Source of the DNA: Diogma glabrata | Lineage: Eukaryota > Arthropoda > Insecta > Diptera > Cylindrotomidae | DNA length: 64,000 bases | Reading direction: 5' to 3' | Assembly (NCBI GenBank): GCA_963693315.1 | Contig: OY856188.1 | Coordinates: forward strand, 223,056,996 to 223,120,995 | Shown: piece by piece, positions 21,701 to 31,739 of the stretch | Numbering within the stretch: position 1 is the first letter of the stretch | Layout of the letters: every line of letters starts with the position of its first letter | Program-made: the position numbers and the translations under genes | Notes under the pieces: generated by a model | The model's input: only the letters and a program-made list of their open reading frames with translations | Told to the model about the DNA's origin: nothing | Databases searched by the model: none

Positions 21701-22850
21701 TCACAATTAGATCGAGTATTTGTTGTCTTCCACCCGTACTCACACGTACTTCCAATTTCCCCAATTCGTTTATTTTTTCACCTGTAACAGTACTTAAATT
21801 AGATTTCATTTTTAACAATATTAAATTACTAAATTTTGTAAGATACTCCCTTTTACTTATTAATGATATGCTAGCACCTGTGTCAACCTCCATTTGCAGG
21901 GTTTGACCTTCCACCTCCAGCTCGCATTCAACCATTCTACTATTGTTACAAACACAGTTTATGATTTTGATAGTGTTACCGTAATTCTGATGACACACGA
22001 CTGATGTATGACCCCTTTTGTTGCAGTTGAAACACGTCCACTGCCATGCTGGACATTTTGCTTCATCATGCTTGCGATTGCATCTTCTACAGTTACCTCG
22101 AAAGCTTGACTGTTGCCTTCGATGATTGCTCTGACTAATATTTTTAAAATTATTTTGACGTAGACCTTGATTTCTGCTAGGACTTCGACTTCTATGTAAA
22201 CTCCTACTTGAAGTTTGATTGTAGTGTGACTTGTGATTGTGATTATCATTATAATTGACTGCATTAATCGACCTTGGATTGATGGCCTTCGACTCCTTTT
22301 CCGCCATCTCCAAATTAAGTGCTTTTTGTATACATTGATCAAAATTCAGATCTTCCTCATTTAATAAAACTTGTTGAATCTTTTCGTGTTTAAGACCAAC
22401 TATGAACCGATCCGCTAAATATTCATCAATAATCTTTGCTTTATATTTTAACCCACCTTTATTTTCTTCCGTATCTAAGAAATCTCCAAACTGACATGTT
22501 TGTGATAAAGATTTTAACCTTACTACGAAATCACTTATCGATTCACCTTCCTCTTGCGCTGCTTTATTGAATTTATATCTCTCCGATCTTTTATTTTTCT
22601 TTGGTACGAAATGATCACTAAGCGCTTTTAAAATTTGTGTTATCGATTTTGTGCTTGGCAAATCTGGAACCAATATGGATGTTAATAAATCATAAATTTC
22701 TGCACCCGCGATTGTAATAAAAAGAGGAGTTTTTGCTTCTTCTGCAATTTCATTAACTATGAAAAATTGTTTTAATCGATCCTCATAAGCTTTGAAGTTA
22801 CCCCCGGGAACAAACGGTTCTATACTCCCTACTAATTTTGGCATTTTCAC
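18756..22850 (-). CDS. Gag-Pol polyprotein of gypsy element B, intact
   Basis: 1364 codons in a single frame from ATG at 22850. Gag comes first, with two zinc knuckles at about 255-290 (CRRCNRKHDEAKC and CFNCNKRGHTSVVC). The aspartic protease follows with MEVDTGASIS (Asp323). RT has FCYLDDILVGG (Tyr613, Asp615-Asp616), and RNase H has ATDASPYGVGAVL and YIDHQAL (the usual YSDH Ser is Ile). Integrase has the HHCC zinc domain (HENHTGIVRMK, CGICQ), a DDE core (HLDFFYF, SDNGPPFG, HPQSNGQAER) and a basic tail. There is no envelope ORF. The fused Gag-Pol frame and tRNA-Ser primer site fit the Mag group. The protein would make virus-like particles, copy the RNA and integrate the DNA. Confidence 0.93.
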   Translation of the reverse strand: MKMPKLVGSIEPFVPGGNFKAYEDRLKQFFIVNEIAEEAKTPLFITIAGAEIYDLLTSILVPDLPSTKSITQILKALSDHFVPKKNKRSERYKFNKAAQEEGESISDFVVRLKSLSQTCQFGDFLDTEENKGGLKYKAKIIDEYLADRFIVGLKHEKIQQVLLNEEDLNFDQCIQKALNLEMAEKESKAINPRSINAVNYNDNHNHKSHYNQTSSRSLHRSRSPSRNQGLRQNNFKNISQSNHRRQQSSFRGNCRRCNRKHDEAKCPAWQWTCFNCNKRGHTSVVCHQNYGNTIKIINCVCNNSRMVECELEVEGQTLQMEVDTGASISLISKREYLTKFSNLILLKMKSNLSTVTGEKINELGKLEVRVSTGGRQQILDLIVIDGERPFKALLGRSWLDGLFPDWRNAFGNYNEIKVIKEGSLKILGEIESRFPKIVNKSLDCPIEGFMVDIVLKDNSTPIFHAAYGVPYKLREKFDLAINKLVDEQILVPVKSSRWASPIVIVPKADGGIRLCIDCKVTINKCIQTEHYPLPRIEDIFASLSNCSVFCVIDLTGAYLQLAVSPQSQELLTINTRKGLFAYTRLPFGVSNAAGAFQSVMEQILVGLDNVFCYLDDILVGGSSSEECKTKLFLVLERLQKHNVRINVEKCKFLESSVKYLGHVLSEGKISPNQDKIKAIVEAPAPTNVSQLQSYLGLLNYYGKFIPNLSVELKDLYQLLRKEVKFDWSTNCQRAFEKTKSLILSNKVLELYDPKKAIVIATDASPYGVGAVLSHIIDGIEKPVLFASSSLSPAERNYSQLHKEALAIIFAVRKFHNYLYGQPFTIYIDHQALKEIFNPKKGTPSVAVARLQRWGIILSTYNYQIVYRRGTQMCNADALSRLPLVKETNVEEISINYFNFSEESPVNFKKIQEVTLTDPVLSKIYNYCLNGWPDKVPQEYNSFLSNKNNLSTESGSIFYMHRIVVPTSLRKEVLKVLHENHTGIVRMKMIARSYVWWPKIDVDIENYSKNCGICQETQVVPKEVVSTKWPSTSYPFERVHLDFFYFSGKSFLIIIDAFSKYCDVKLMSSTNLISVMEKLRDFFSIFGLPTEIVSDNGPPFGSKGFLDFCKNHGIKCTKSPPYHPQSNGQAERFVRTVKSIFRKFCLEASNEKSVNEQINKFLLYQRNTPSDSDHRTPAELLFSFKPKILLDLVNNKKKVNFDLTKNVTITQNKNKNIVSNKNKFDFVVRPRFKVNQDVFYRSHYGNMVRWIPAKIMKIISPLTYLINVNNNIRYVHENQIKIKNNYFDRMIIPKLSEEKFVEGRRLVTNDNNKSCKRNYKRKFCSSPESSEEENNVTPIRRSERVKHFTKRFMSFDFRKTNLKKD

Positions 22851-23000
22851 TGATATATTATTAGCACTTACTTGACATTATTTTCCAAAATTTTGCTATT
22901 AGAAAAAAATTATTCCTATTTCAACACGTGTATTTCTATGAAATCTTCTCGAACTACAGCAATCACAATCACAGTCTTACCAGTTTCCCTCGTCGCCAAT

Positions 23001-23297
23001 TATTATGTCTTCCAATAGTTTAAAGACAATTCAAACAAACCAACTATTAGAAACACAATCTTTTCACAATTCAAAAAATGATATTTTTATTATCGTTTGA
23101 TGTTTAACGTTTGACGATCCAAATTAAAGCGAGTCTTTATCTCAACATAAATCAAAAACATTATTGATAACGGAATAAACCTGATTCTATACAATACAAT
23201 TACTTATTCAAAAAAGGTAATATAATTATAATTTATATAAAATGCTATTTAGCTTTATGTGCGGTTACACTATCGAATTAAATATCAATATGTAACA
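23001..23297 (-). repeat. 5' LTR of element B
   Basis: 297 bp, identical to 18436-18732. On its inner side (22987-23000) lies the tRNA primer site, and on its outer side the target duplication CCCAT. Confidence 0.93.
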
Positions 23298-23302
23298 CCC
23301 AT

Positions 23303-25636
23303 ATAGAAGGTTTATTGAGCCGTCTGCAAGATACTAAATACGTCTCTAAGGTAGATTTGAAAGACGCATTTTGGCAAGTGCCATTAGCCAAGAATTCACG
23401 TGAAAAGACTGCCTTCACGATCCCAGGACGGCCGCTGTACCATTTCCGAGTAATGCCTTTTGGGTTGTGTAACTCTGCACAATCAATGTGTCGTCTGATG
23501 CACAAAGTCATTCCGTATGAATATCATCATAAAATCTTTGTGTATCTGGACGACTTACTTATTTGCTCCAGTACATTCTCTGAACATTTATCTCTTTTAC
23601 AAAAAGTTGCTGATTGGTTAAGAGTAGCTCAGCTAACAATAAACGTTGAGAAAAGTGAGTTTGTGCTGAAGGAAATAAAATATTTAGGGTACTTGGTAGG
23701 TGAAAATGGATTGCGTACTGATCCTGGAAAAGTATTAGCTATAACATCATTATCACCCCCAAAAACAGTTAAACAAACTCGTCGCTTTTTGGGCATGGTC
23801 GGCTGGTACAGACGTTTCATCCCTAACTTCGCTCATGTGACCACTCCAATCACAAATCTTTTAAAAAAAAATGCAAAATTTGTTTGGACTACAGAGGCAC
23901 AAGATACATTTGAGAAATTGAAATATCTTCTAACCACCGCACCAATTCTTACAAATGCAGATTACGGTAAACCATTTTTCATTAGATGTGATGCAAGCAA
24001 CGAAGGAATTGGAGGAGTGCTTTTCCAAAAAACTGAACAGGGTGATGAGAAACCCATCTCTTTTACCTCACAGAAATTAAACGATGCCCAAAGAAAGTAT
24101 TCGACAACAGAATTGGAATGCTTGGCCGCCTTAATCAGCATTAACAAATTTCGACCATATATTGAAGGATCCCATTTCACTTTAATTACCGACCACGCGA
24201 GTTTGAAGTGGTTGATGTCTCAAAAGGATATCAGTGGTAGATTAGCAAGGTGGAGCCTAAAGTTACAAAGCTACAGTTTTAATATAGAACACCAAAGAGG
24301 TTCATTAAATGTTGTACCAGATGCACTCTCAAGAATTCACGAACACTCTGGAGAGTCTTTTATTAGTCCACTTGTCTTAGATTCTGTAGATCTAACATCA
24401 GCACACTTTGATGATACAACCTATCAAGACGTGAAAAATAAAATACAATGTGAACCAGACAAATTTCCAAAGCACCGAATTTTTGAAGATAGGATATACA
24501 TACGTTTCGATCCAAAGGACGACGCTCCAATCCCATTAGCACCTGTTTGGAAATTAATTATACCAAATAGCCTTACAACCAGTTTAATCCGACAGGAACA
24601 CGATGAACCCTCTGCTTCTCATAGTGGAATAAAACGAACATTAGAGCGACTACGACGATTATACTACTGGCCATCGATGTCAACCCAAGTCCGGAATTAC
24701 ATTAAAACATGTGAAATCTGCCAGACTACTAAGGCGACAAATCAACTCTTGACTCCCCCGATGAGTGATTTTAAACAAACTTGTGAAAGACCTTTTCAAA
24801 AGATTTATGTAGATCTACTGGGACCATATCCCCGTTCAAACTCAGGAAAAACTCATATTTTCATCGTTGTAGACAAACTAACAAAATTTGTACTTTTAAA
24901 GTCTCTGTCTAAGGCAAATACAAAACCTATTATAAACTTTTTAAAAGATGAGGTATTCTTTTTGTTTGGTGTTCCGGAAGTGATTCATTCGGACAACGGA
25001 AGCCAATTTGTTTCAAAAGATTTCAAAATGCTCTTAGATGAGTTTGGAGTACAATTAGTAAAGACAGCGTTTTACTCACCTCAGTCGAATGCATCTGAAC
25101 GTGTGAACCGTACCATAATAGCGGCAATTAGAGCATATATAAATGGCAACCACAAAACATGGGATACACATTTAGGAGCCATAGCTGGAGCAATTAGGAA
25201 CTCTTTGCATGAGTCCACTTCCTTCACTCCTCATTTTTCATTGTTCGGTCAACACCGTATTGGAAATGGTAGCGAATATAATTTACTACGAAACTTAAAT
25301 TGCCTAGGAGAAAGGGAGATAGAAGTGGATGGATTGTCTGATCGGCTACGTGTTATACATCAGGAGATTGCCAAAAATTTAAAGAAAGCCTATGAGAAAT
25401 ACTCAACGCGTTATAACCTTCGGTCTAAGATAGTAAATTTTCAACCAGGTCAAAGCGTCTATGTGCGTGAAAGGAATCAAAGTGATCTTGCAAAATCTTT
25501 CTGTGCAAAATTTGCTCCTTGTTGCCGCAAAGCATATGTCCGAAAGTTAGTTGGAAAGGTTGCTTACGAGCTTGAGGACGGAAATGGTAGACTACTTGGT
25601 GTTTATCACGCTAAAGATATTAAAGTCAATGGATAA
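23303..25636 (+). pseudogene. Mdg3-like pol, RT core to integrase
   Basis: Resumes the pol frame after element B. RT has KVDLKDAFWQVPL and VYLDDLLICS. RNase H has IRCDASNEGIGGVL, STTELECLA and LITDHASLKWL. Integrase has HSGIKRTLERLRRLYYWP, CEICQ, VDLLGPYPRS, HSDNGSQF and SPQSNASERVNR. It ends at TAA 25634-25636 with a chromatin- or C-terminal-like tail (GQSVYVRERNQ). No internal stop or frameshift is seen. Only the element B insertion separates it from its 5' half. Confidence 0.87.
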
Positions 25637-25778
25637 ATCGTTTTTTTGTAGTACATCTACACTTGTACCAAGGACATCAGTTCATAGTAATAATTAAGAA
25701 CCATCTAATAATAGATACTACGTTTCTTCCCTTTTCAGAATCAAACTCATATGAATATCAATAAGTTTGATCCTGTGT

Positions 25779-27175
25779 TGTAACGATTGCTTAGCATCGT
25801 CAGCTTATGCTAGATTGTTTGAAAAAAAAAAATTAAAAAAAATGCATGTAGACTAGCCTTATATTTTCATAAAACTTTTAAAAATTTGTTATGGCGATTT
25901 TTTAGGGCAAAATTTGTAGAGATCATTTTGATTTGTAGATACAATTTTGATCATTGGCAATTAAAAAATAATTACATATAAAGAACCCCGTTAGTATAAA
26001 TGAGATTGCTATTTCATATCTAAAAATCATTTTGTAAAGAATGTTTATTGTTTTATGGCCATAATAATAGTAAAAGTGGAAGTTTTGTGATAAGTGTTTC
26101 ATTCTAAAACTAAATTAAAATTTAAAAATATTTAACTGAAGTCAAGATTAAACTTTGTTCAATGTTGTCCAAAAGTTTCTAAGAGACCACTGAAAAATAA
26201 TTTTGTTTTAGTTGGTGCCGTGTTTTTAAAGGTTAGTTTATTAAAGGGAAATTCTCTTTTGATTGGAGTTATTCTAAGTTACATTTTTTTTCATGTTTTT
26301 AAAGGAGTAACAAGCCAATCAATCAGGATTACTGACTCAATCAGGATTACTGAATCAATCAGGATTTCAGGATTACTGAAAGCATATTAATATAATATGA
26401 TTAAAAAAAAAATTTGTTCATCTTATTAAGATACATAATTCATCTCGGAATTCCAGTTTTACAAAAGTTCATTTATTCGACATATAGATTTTTAGATGCA
26501 TAAAAAAAATATATAATTTTGTTTTCTATTCAACTTATGAATGATTTTTGTTTGTTTGTTTAATAACTAATTAAATTATTGTTTGTATAAAATTAACCAA
26601 AAATTTAGGTTTAGGTACATCAACCAAATCAATTTTTCAAGCGCTTGGAAGGCGATATGGTGGATGATGCGCAGTAAGTTGCAATAATTTATTTGTTATT
26701 TAATTTATTTTTGTTTGTTTCTAATTTATTATTTATCTGATCAAAATTAAAATTATTTTTCTTAAATTGAATTTTCTAAATTAGACTTTTTTAAGTTAAT
26801 CTTGATTTTGAAGAATTCTATGTCTTATACATATATAACCATTATACATATATACAGTAATAACCATTATACATATATATATTAAAAAAAAAAAAGTTCT
26901 GTAATGTTATTAAAGGGAATATGTTGTTTTTAAAATTAATAAATGTTAATTGTTCGTTATGATGATTGATTAATTTCTTTGATGGTTGTTGGTCCACGAC
27001 AAGAGAAACGCAGGGCAATGCAGAGGGTGGTTGTTGAGTTCTACTTTTTTTTTTATTTAGCGCACTCATATAAATATAGTTTTTTGTACGTTTAACTTAA
27101 CACTTTTAGCTTGTAGAACCTCCCAAGCCGTTTGAGTTTCCCGCAAGTAAGTGCGTAGCTAAAAGTAACGTTACA
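25779..27175 (+). repeat. 3' LTR of the Mdg3-like element
   Basis: About 1397 bp, matching 8353-9736. It ends CGTTACA and is followed by the 4-bp target duplication ATAT. The ~140 bp between the pol stop and this LTR hold no ORF. Confidence 0.9.
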
Positions 27176-27179
27176 ATAT

Positions 27180-27687
27180 TTAATTGCAGCTGTGCTTATA
27201 TTAAAAAAATATATACAGAGATTTAAAATAAAATTCAAATAAAATTCGAAAATAAAAATTGTAGAATAAAGACTGCAAGATAATAAAAAAAATACAATGG
27301 ATGGTGTTGATGAAAAGTTGTTATAGCAGTTTTGTATTTTATTGTTATGACAGTTGATGGAAAAAATTTAAATTGTTAGTGTTTTTTTTGGCAACGATAA
27401 ACTAAGTTTTAATAAAAAATTAACAAAACTCGTCTTGTTGGATATAATTTAAAGTATCGCCATTGTATAATTTTAATTTTTCATACATTATTTTATGTAT
27501 TTACTATAGTACAGAAGTTTTGAAATCTGTTTTACCCTAAATCTGCTTACCAACTGCCAATACAGGTAATTTTCGAAGTAGACTGTTCGAAAGAATTCAA
27601 TATGGCGGCTGGACTGTTCGAAAGATTTTTATCAAGGTATTAGTGCGTATATTATACTATATATATAGACCATTGAATAAATATCTA
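27180..27687. other. No recognised feature
   Basis: AT-rich sequence. A short near-repeat (gactgttcgaaagaatt and gactgttcgaaagattt) occurs at about 27583-27630. No ORF. Confidence 0.4.
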
Positions 27688-28145
27688 ATGTCGAATTCTT
27701 TTTGTCCAGAGTGAAAAAGTGATTTTTTTTTTCATAAAAAGAACATGCAAAAATATGATCTAGTTTTGTAGTTGTATTTGTGAACTGTCATTGAATATTT
27801 TTGTAATTAATTGTATTTAATTAATTAGTTTATTATTAATTTTTAATTTAAAACATGATTTAAACAATATTTTATTTAAAAAGTAACAATTTTACTATTA
27901 AAAAAAATAATAAGTAAATGACGTTTTGTTTGTTTACTAATTTTGACAGATTTTTTAAATGTATTTGTATTCTTTATTGTATTGTACGCTTGCTCTAGCT
28001 AAAAATCTAGATTCAAACAAAAGTTTTTAGGGCAAAAAAAAATCACTTTTTTTTGTCAAATAGAACACGTTATGTCAAAAAAACTTGATCTAGATCAAAA
28101 ATGGGCGTGTTTAGAGCAAGTTTTTTGGCAAAAAGAATTCGACAT
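27688..28145. mobile_element. Terminal-inverted-repeat element (MITE), copy 1
   Basis: 458 bp. The ends ATGTCGAATTCTTTTTG and its inverse CAAAAAGAATTCGACAT form a near-perfect 17-bp inverted repeat. Subterminal (a)aaaagtgat(t) motifs appear in both orientations. No coding capacity. A second member with the same layout is at 46172-47277. Superfamily unknown. Confidence 0.75.
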
Positions 28146-29573
28146 AAGGAAGAGTAACTAGACTTTTTGAGTGAAGCATCTAATTTGTAGTATTGGTGCG
28201 TTTGATGGTGTTTGTATTTAATCGTAGGGTGGTACTGTGTATAATTTGTATATAGTTACACAAACATAACTTAGGTGGCAGCATGAACTGTTCTTTGAAA
28301 TAAGTAGATTTTATTCAAAATTTTATTTATTTCTCGTTTAAACTAATCGTTATTTTAGGAAAAATTTGTCTTAAAATGTATTTTTACCCGTTTCCTACTT
28401 AAATAAAAGATAATGAATAAGTTATATATTTTGTTGATTTTATTTTAATAATTTTTTTCTCGATATTTTTAAACATTAAATACATAGAAGCAAAATTGTG
28501 TGCCATCATCTTCAGCAATAGTATCACACTAACAACAGTCTAACATCATTACCAGCAATACAAATGAACACATCTTTACGAATACAGATTTGTAAAGCTG
28601 TCCTCTAAGCAAATATTTTTATTTAACTACAAAACATTTCTGAACTAACTTCTATAAAAAAACTTATCTAAAATCTCTACCGTATTCAGTTTTTTCTAAC
28701 AGTTGCCATTTTTTGAATATAACGAAATTGGCATAGATTGAAAATACTCCAAAGTACCTTTAAACCTACTTTAAAAGAAGACTGTTCCTAATTATTGACG
28801 AAATTAGCTTGAACTGTCTATTGGTTTAAAAATTCGATTTTAATTTATGTTTATAACCATACTTCGACTGTACGCATGGAGGGATCAGTTTTTATTAATT
28901 TGTTAATTTTTTTCTATTTTTTGATCCACGGGTGTGACAACCCCGCGCACTCCAGTCCCTGTTATTGGCACATGAGTTAACGTGAGATATCACATACCAC
29001 TGGCAATAGCAGTGAGATATCACTAGCCAAGGTGATATCTTAGGGGTGCTGGCGGATGAACTGTATTCAGTCAACGGTAGCACTCTCAATCTTAGCTAAT
29101 GAATATTCCTTGATGCTGGAACGCTGTAGCTTGCTCGAAGAAACGAGCTTTCATATAACTATATATCTGAGCTTTAATCATTGAAAAATATACTGCGTCC
29201 CATAATCAAGGATTATGCCATTAGCTGGACTATTGGCAAACCAATTTTAGTTTTGTTCCTGCAAATTTTTAAAACAAATTTGCTTTTTATCTCTTATTTT
29301 ATTTTTATTTTCCCTATCCTATCACGAAATATTGGCCTATGTCATATTTTATATGTGATAGGATTTATAGTTTAGTTGTCCATTATTTAACAAAAAATAT
29401 TAAAAAAAAACAGATTTGCGTCCATTAACATCCTTAGAACGCATGTTGTTGTGGGACCTTGGTCTTAAAAGGTTTTTATGTGTTGTTGTGACACATATTG
29501 TAATGCCTACTACACATCACATTTTATTAAAAAAAAAAAAAAAAAAAAAATAAACTAATAATAAATGTATAAA
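28146..29573. other. Mostly unrecognised; dispersed 3' repeat at its end
   Basis: A relatively GC-rich island at about 28920-29140 contains repeated gagatatcac motifs, but I cannot assign it. Positions 29468-29545 (aaaaggtttttatgtgttgt, then gtgacacatatt) recur at about 40510-40585. Here a poly(A) run of about 25 bases follows (29528-29550), suggesting the 3' end of a retroposed repeat. Confidence 0.4.
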
Positions 29574-30782
29574 CATCGTAGATAAATTGAAAATCCTTAT
29601 GGTTATATATGTTTGAACAATATATTTCACTATTAAAAATTCTAGATCAAATCCGTTTAAACTTTAAATCATATTCAAACTTATATTTTTTACACACATT
29701 TTTCATAACAAACAATAACTTTATACAATCCCTGTGAATGGGCGTGTCTAACAAAATTGTTTTGACATTTTGGCAAACTTACATTTGAGAAATTAAGTAA
29801 AAAATTAAATTAGAAAATAATTAATTTTGTGACACAAACTTATTGTAAATATATTAAAAATATATACTAAATTGTTTTTTTTAACATTTTTTATCAAAAT
29901 ATCCTTATCTGATAATTGTAGTTTTAGCAGCAAAATGCTTTGGAATGTTGACAATTTTTTTACATGTTTTGATGCAGCACGCCATTTTTATGAATAAATA
30001 ACTGTATAAACACAATTAATTGTTGTAAAAAAAACAGTTCAAATACTAATTTGTATAAAACTGATTTACAATTCAATACTTTAAGAACAAAATACAGAAA
30101 AAAACTCTTTGGTTTGTTTTGAAATACGACGTAAACAAATGAAATGACATTGACAGATTGGCAAACTTAACAAAAAGTTAAAAAAAAAATGCTTCACCGA
30201 TTATTTGTGTACGTACACGTAGCGACACTTCCTTATATATTTATTCAATGATATAGACCTTTTTCCCGAAAAATTTGACAGATTGCATGCAGCAATCCAT
30301 GCAGCAATACAACGATTTGAAGTTTAAAGAAAAAACTCTATTATTAGTTGTCATTCTAGTTCTCAATATTGTTAGTTTTGTTTTTGTGATTTGTAAAAGT
30401 TTAAAAAAAAGTCTCAATTCAATTCAATTATCAACAGTAACCGTGAACCTAATAAAAACATGGATATTTTAGAATGCAAAACAACATTTTTGAGCTTCTT
30501 GCCTTGTGATAAAAACTGGGACATACGGTGTTTTAATTAAATTAAATAATTTGATAACTTGACGAGTATAGCATACGTCACGATAATAATTTTCAAAGAG
30601 TCTCAATAATTCATTAGAATGGAAATCTTACAATATTTTAAGTATGTAAGCCCTTAGGAGCTCCAAACTTTCAAATATTCCGATTTATAAGTTGATTACA
30701 TAAGATGATACTTTTGATGTGTTATTTTCTCCAATAAATTAAATGCAAAAATAGGCAAAGATCCTCTCCCCCTCCGTAATTT

Positions 30783-30993
30783 TGTTAGTGTAAACCGACC
30801 TTTAGATTGCTACAATGCTACGTGTGGAAACACTCTTTATTTTGCTTTTAATTCTTGTAGTAAAATTACTGTCAAAATCAATTGTTCTTTTTGTTCTAAA
30901 TGAAATAACACATGTTGTACTTTTTCATCTATTATTATTTAATAAATCTGTTCATAAAAACACATTAAGACTTATAAATTACAAACTTCAACA
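30783..30993 (+). repeat. copia 5' LTR, unit 1
   Basis: 211 bp, begins TGTTAGTGTAAACCGACC and ends CTTCAACA. I find it identical to the unit 2 LTR (35310-35520) and about four bases different from the 3' LTR (39757-39967). Confidence 0.9.
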
Positions 30994-31184
30994 GGTTATG
31001 GGCCCAGTCACCCTAATCTTAATGTGTTATAAATATTAAAATAGTAGAAAACAAAAAAACATTTTCTGCAAGTGTCACACGTGATATAACTTTGTACGCA
31101 AAAATAATTCATTCGTTTTCTTATATATAAAGTGGTGTAAATTTGGTGTACGGATACCGGGACTTTATGGTTATATAAGATACT
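30994..31184 (+). other. copia leader with initiator-tRNA-Met half-site
   Basis: The LTR is followed at once by ggttatgggcccagtc, the primer-binding site known from copia. It pairs with an internal stretch of initiator tRNA-Met rather than the 3' end. In unit 2 the site reads ggttatgagcccagtc (one change). A TATA-like ttatatataaagtg lies at about 31121. Confidence 0.8.
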
Positions 31185-31739
31185 GTGAAAATGGATAAAA
31201 ACGAATTAACCAAAGTGCGAAAGTTGGAGAATTCAGAAAATTGGGAACAATGGCGGTTTCAAATAAAAATCATTTTAAATGCAAATGATTGGTTTGGCGT
31301 TGTGTCTGGAGAATTAAAAAAGCCAATCAGGGATGAAACAAAAGGGGAAAATGATGTTCAATATAATACTTGGAGGAAAGCCGATAGCAGTGCACAAATG
31401 GTGATAGCAACAACACTGGTTAACCAGCCACTGACATATATAATGGCGTGTAATTCAGCAAAAGATATGTGGGACAAGCTGCATAGTATATATGAGCAAA
31501 AATCACAAACAAATATTCATTTCCTACAACAAAAATTTTATACTTTTAAAAAAAATCCTACGGATAATATGGCAACGCATATTTCACATTTGGAACAACT
31601 GTCACAAAGTCTTCGTGAACTAGGTGAACCAGTATCAGATAGTATGATGATTGCAAAAATATTAGTTACATTACCTTCCAGTTACAATAATTTTTTTGTG
31701 CGTGGGAGTCAACACCAGATGAAAAGAAAACCTTGGTGA
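31185..31739 (+). pseudogene. copia gag N-terminus, unit 1
   Basis: From MKMDKNELTKVRKLENSENW, a copia-type Gag (UBN2-like: ENWEQWRFQIK, WRKADSSAQMVI, AKDMWDKLHSIYE). It ends prematurely at HQMKRKPW because of an indel near 31700. The expected continuation (TPDEKKTLVNLTSRLM) is in the next frame. The same lesion is present in unit 2, so it predates the duplication. Confidence 0.85.

Larger units (their letters stand above)
18436..23297 (-). mobile_element. Nested Ty3/gypsy element B (Mag-like), minus strand, apparently intact
   Basis: 4862 bp between 297-bp LTRs in which I find no difference. The 5-bp target duplication CCCAT lies at 18431-18435 and 23298-23302. The polypurine tract (minus strand AAAAAGGGGAAGA) lies at 18733-18745. 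The primer site (minus strand ATTGGCGACGAGGG, 22987-23000) is as expected for the 3' end of tRNA-Ser(GCU). One uninterrupted Gag-Pol ORF fills the inside. Identical LTRs and an intact ORF make this the youngest insertion in the window and possibly still mobile. Confidence 0.95.
8353..27175 (+). mobile_element. Ty3/gypsy LTR retrotransposon, Mdg3/blastopia-like, carrying two nested elements
   Basis: The element is bounded by long LTRs that begin TGTAACG and end CGTTACA, with a 4-bp target duplication ATAT (8349-8352 and 27176-27179). Gag, PR, RT, RNase H and integrase are on the plus strand in gypsy order (integrase last). The integrase block SPQSNASERVNR and the Gag style (PKWKISFDGSKSGLDVHDF) fit the Mdg3/blastopia group as I know it. 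Removing the two insertions (11384-16447 and 18436-23297, each with 5 bp of duplicated target) leaves about 8.9 kb. The gag and pol frames stay in register across both insertion points. The element therefore seems to have been intact when it was hit, and it is now split. Confidence 0.9.

Noticed and set aside
28895..29089. GC-rich island with repeated gagatatcac words as a possible regulatory element or gene
   Set aside because: No ORF, RNA fold or element end could be supported by reading alone.
30275..30472. Small hydrophobic plus-strand ORF (LLLVVILVLNIVSFVFVICK), also at 34801
   Set aside because: It looks like a membrane segment, but it sits in the AT-rich flank, the two copies differ in length through an A-run indel, and it lacks any partner. 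Chance ORF likely.
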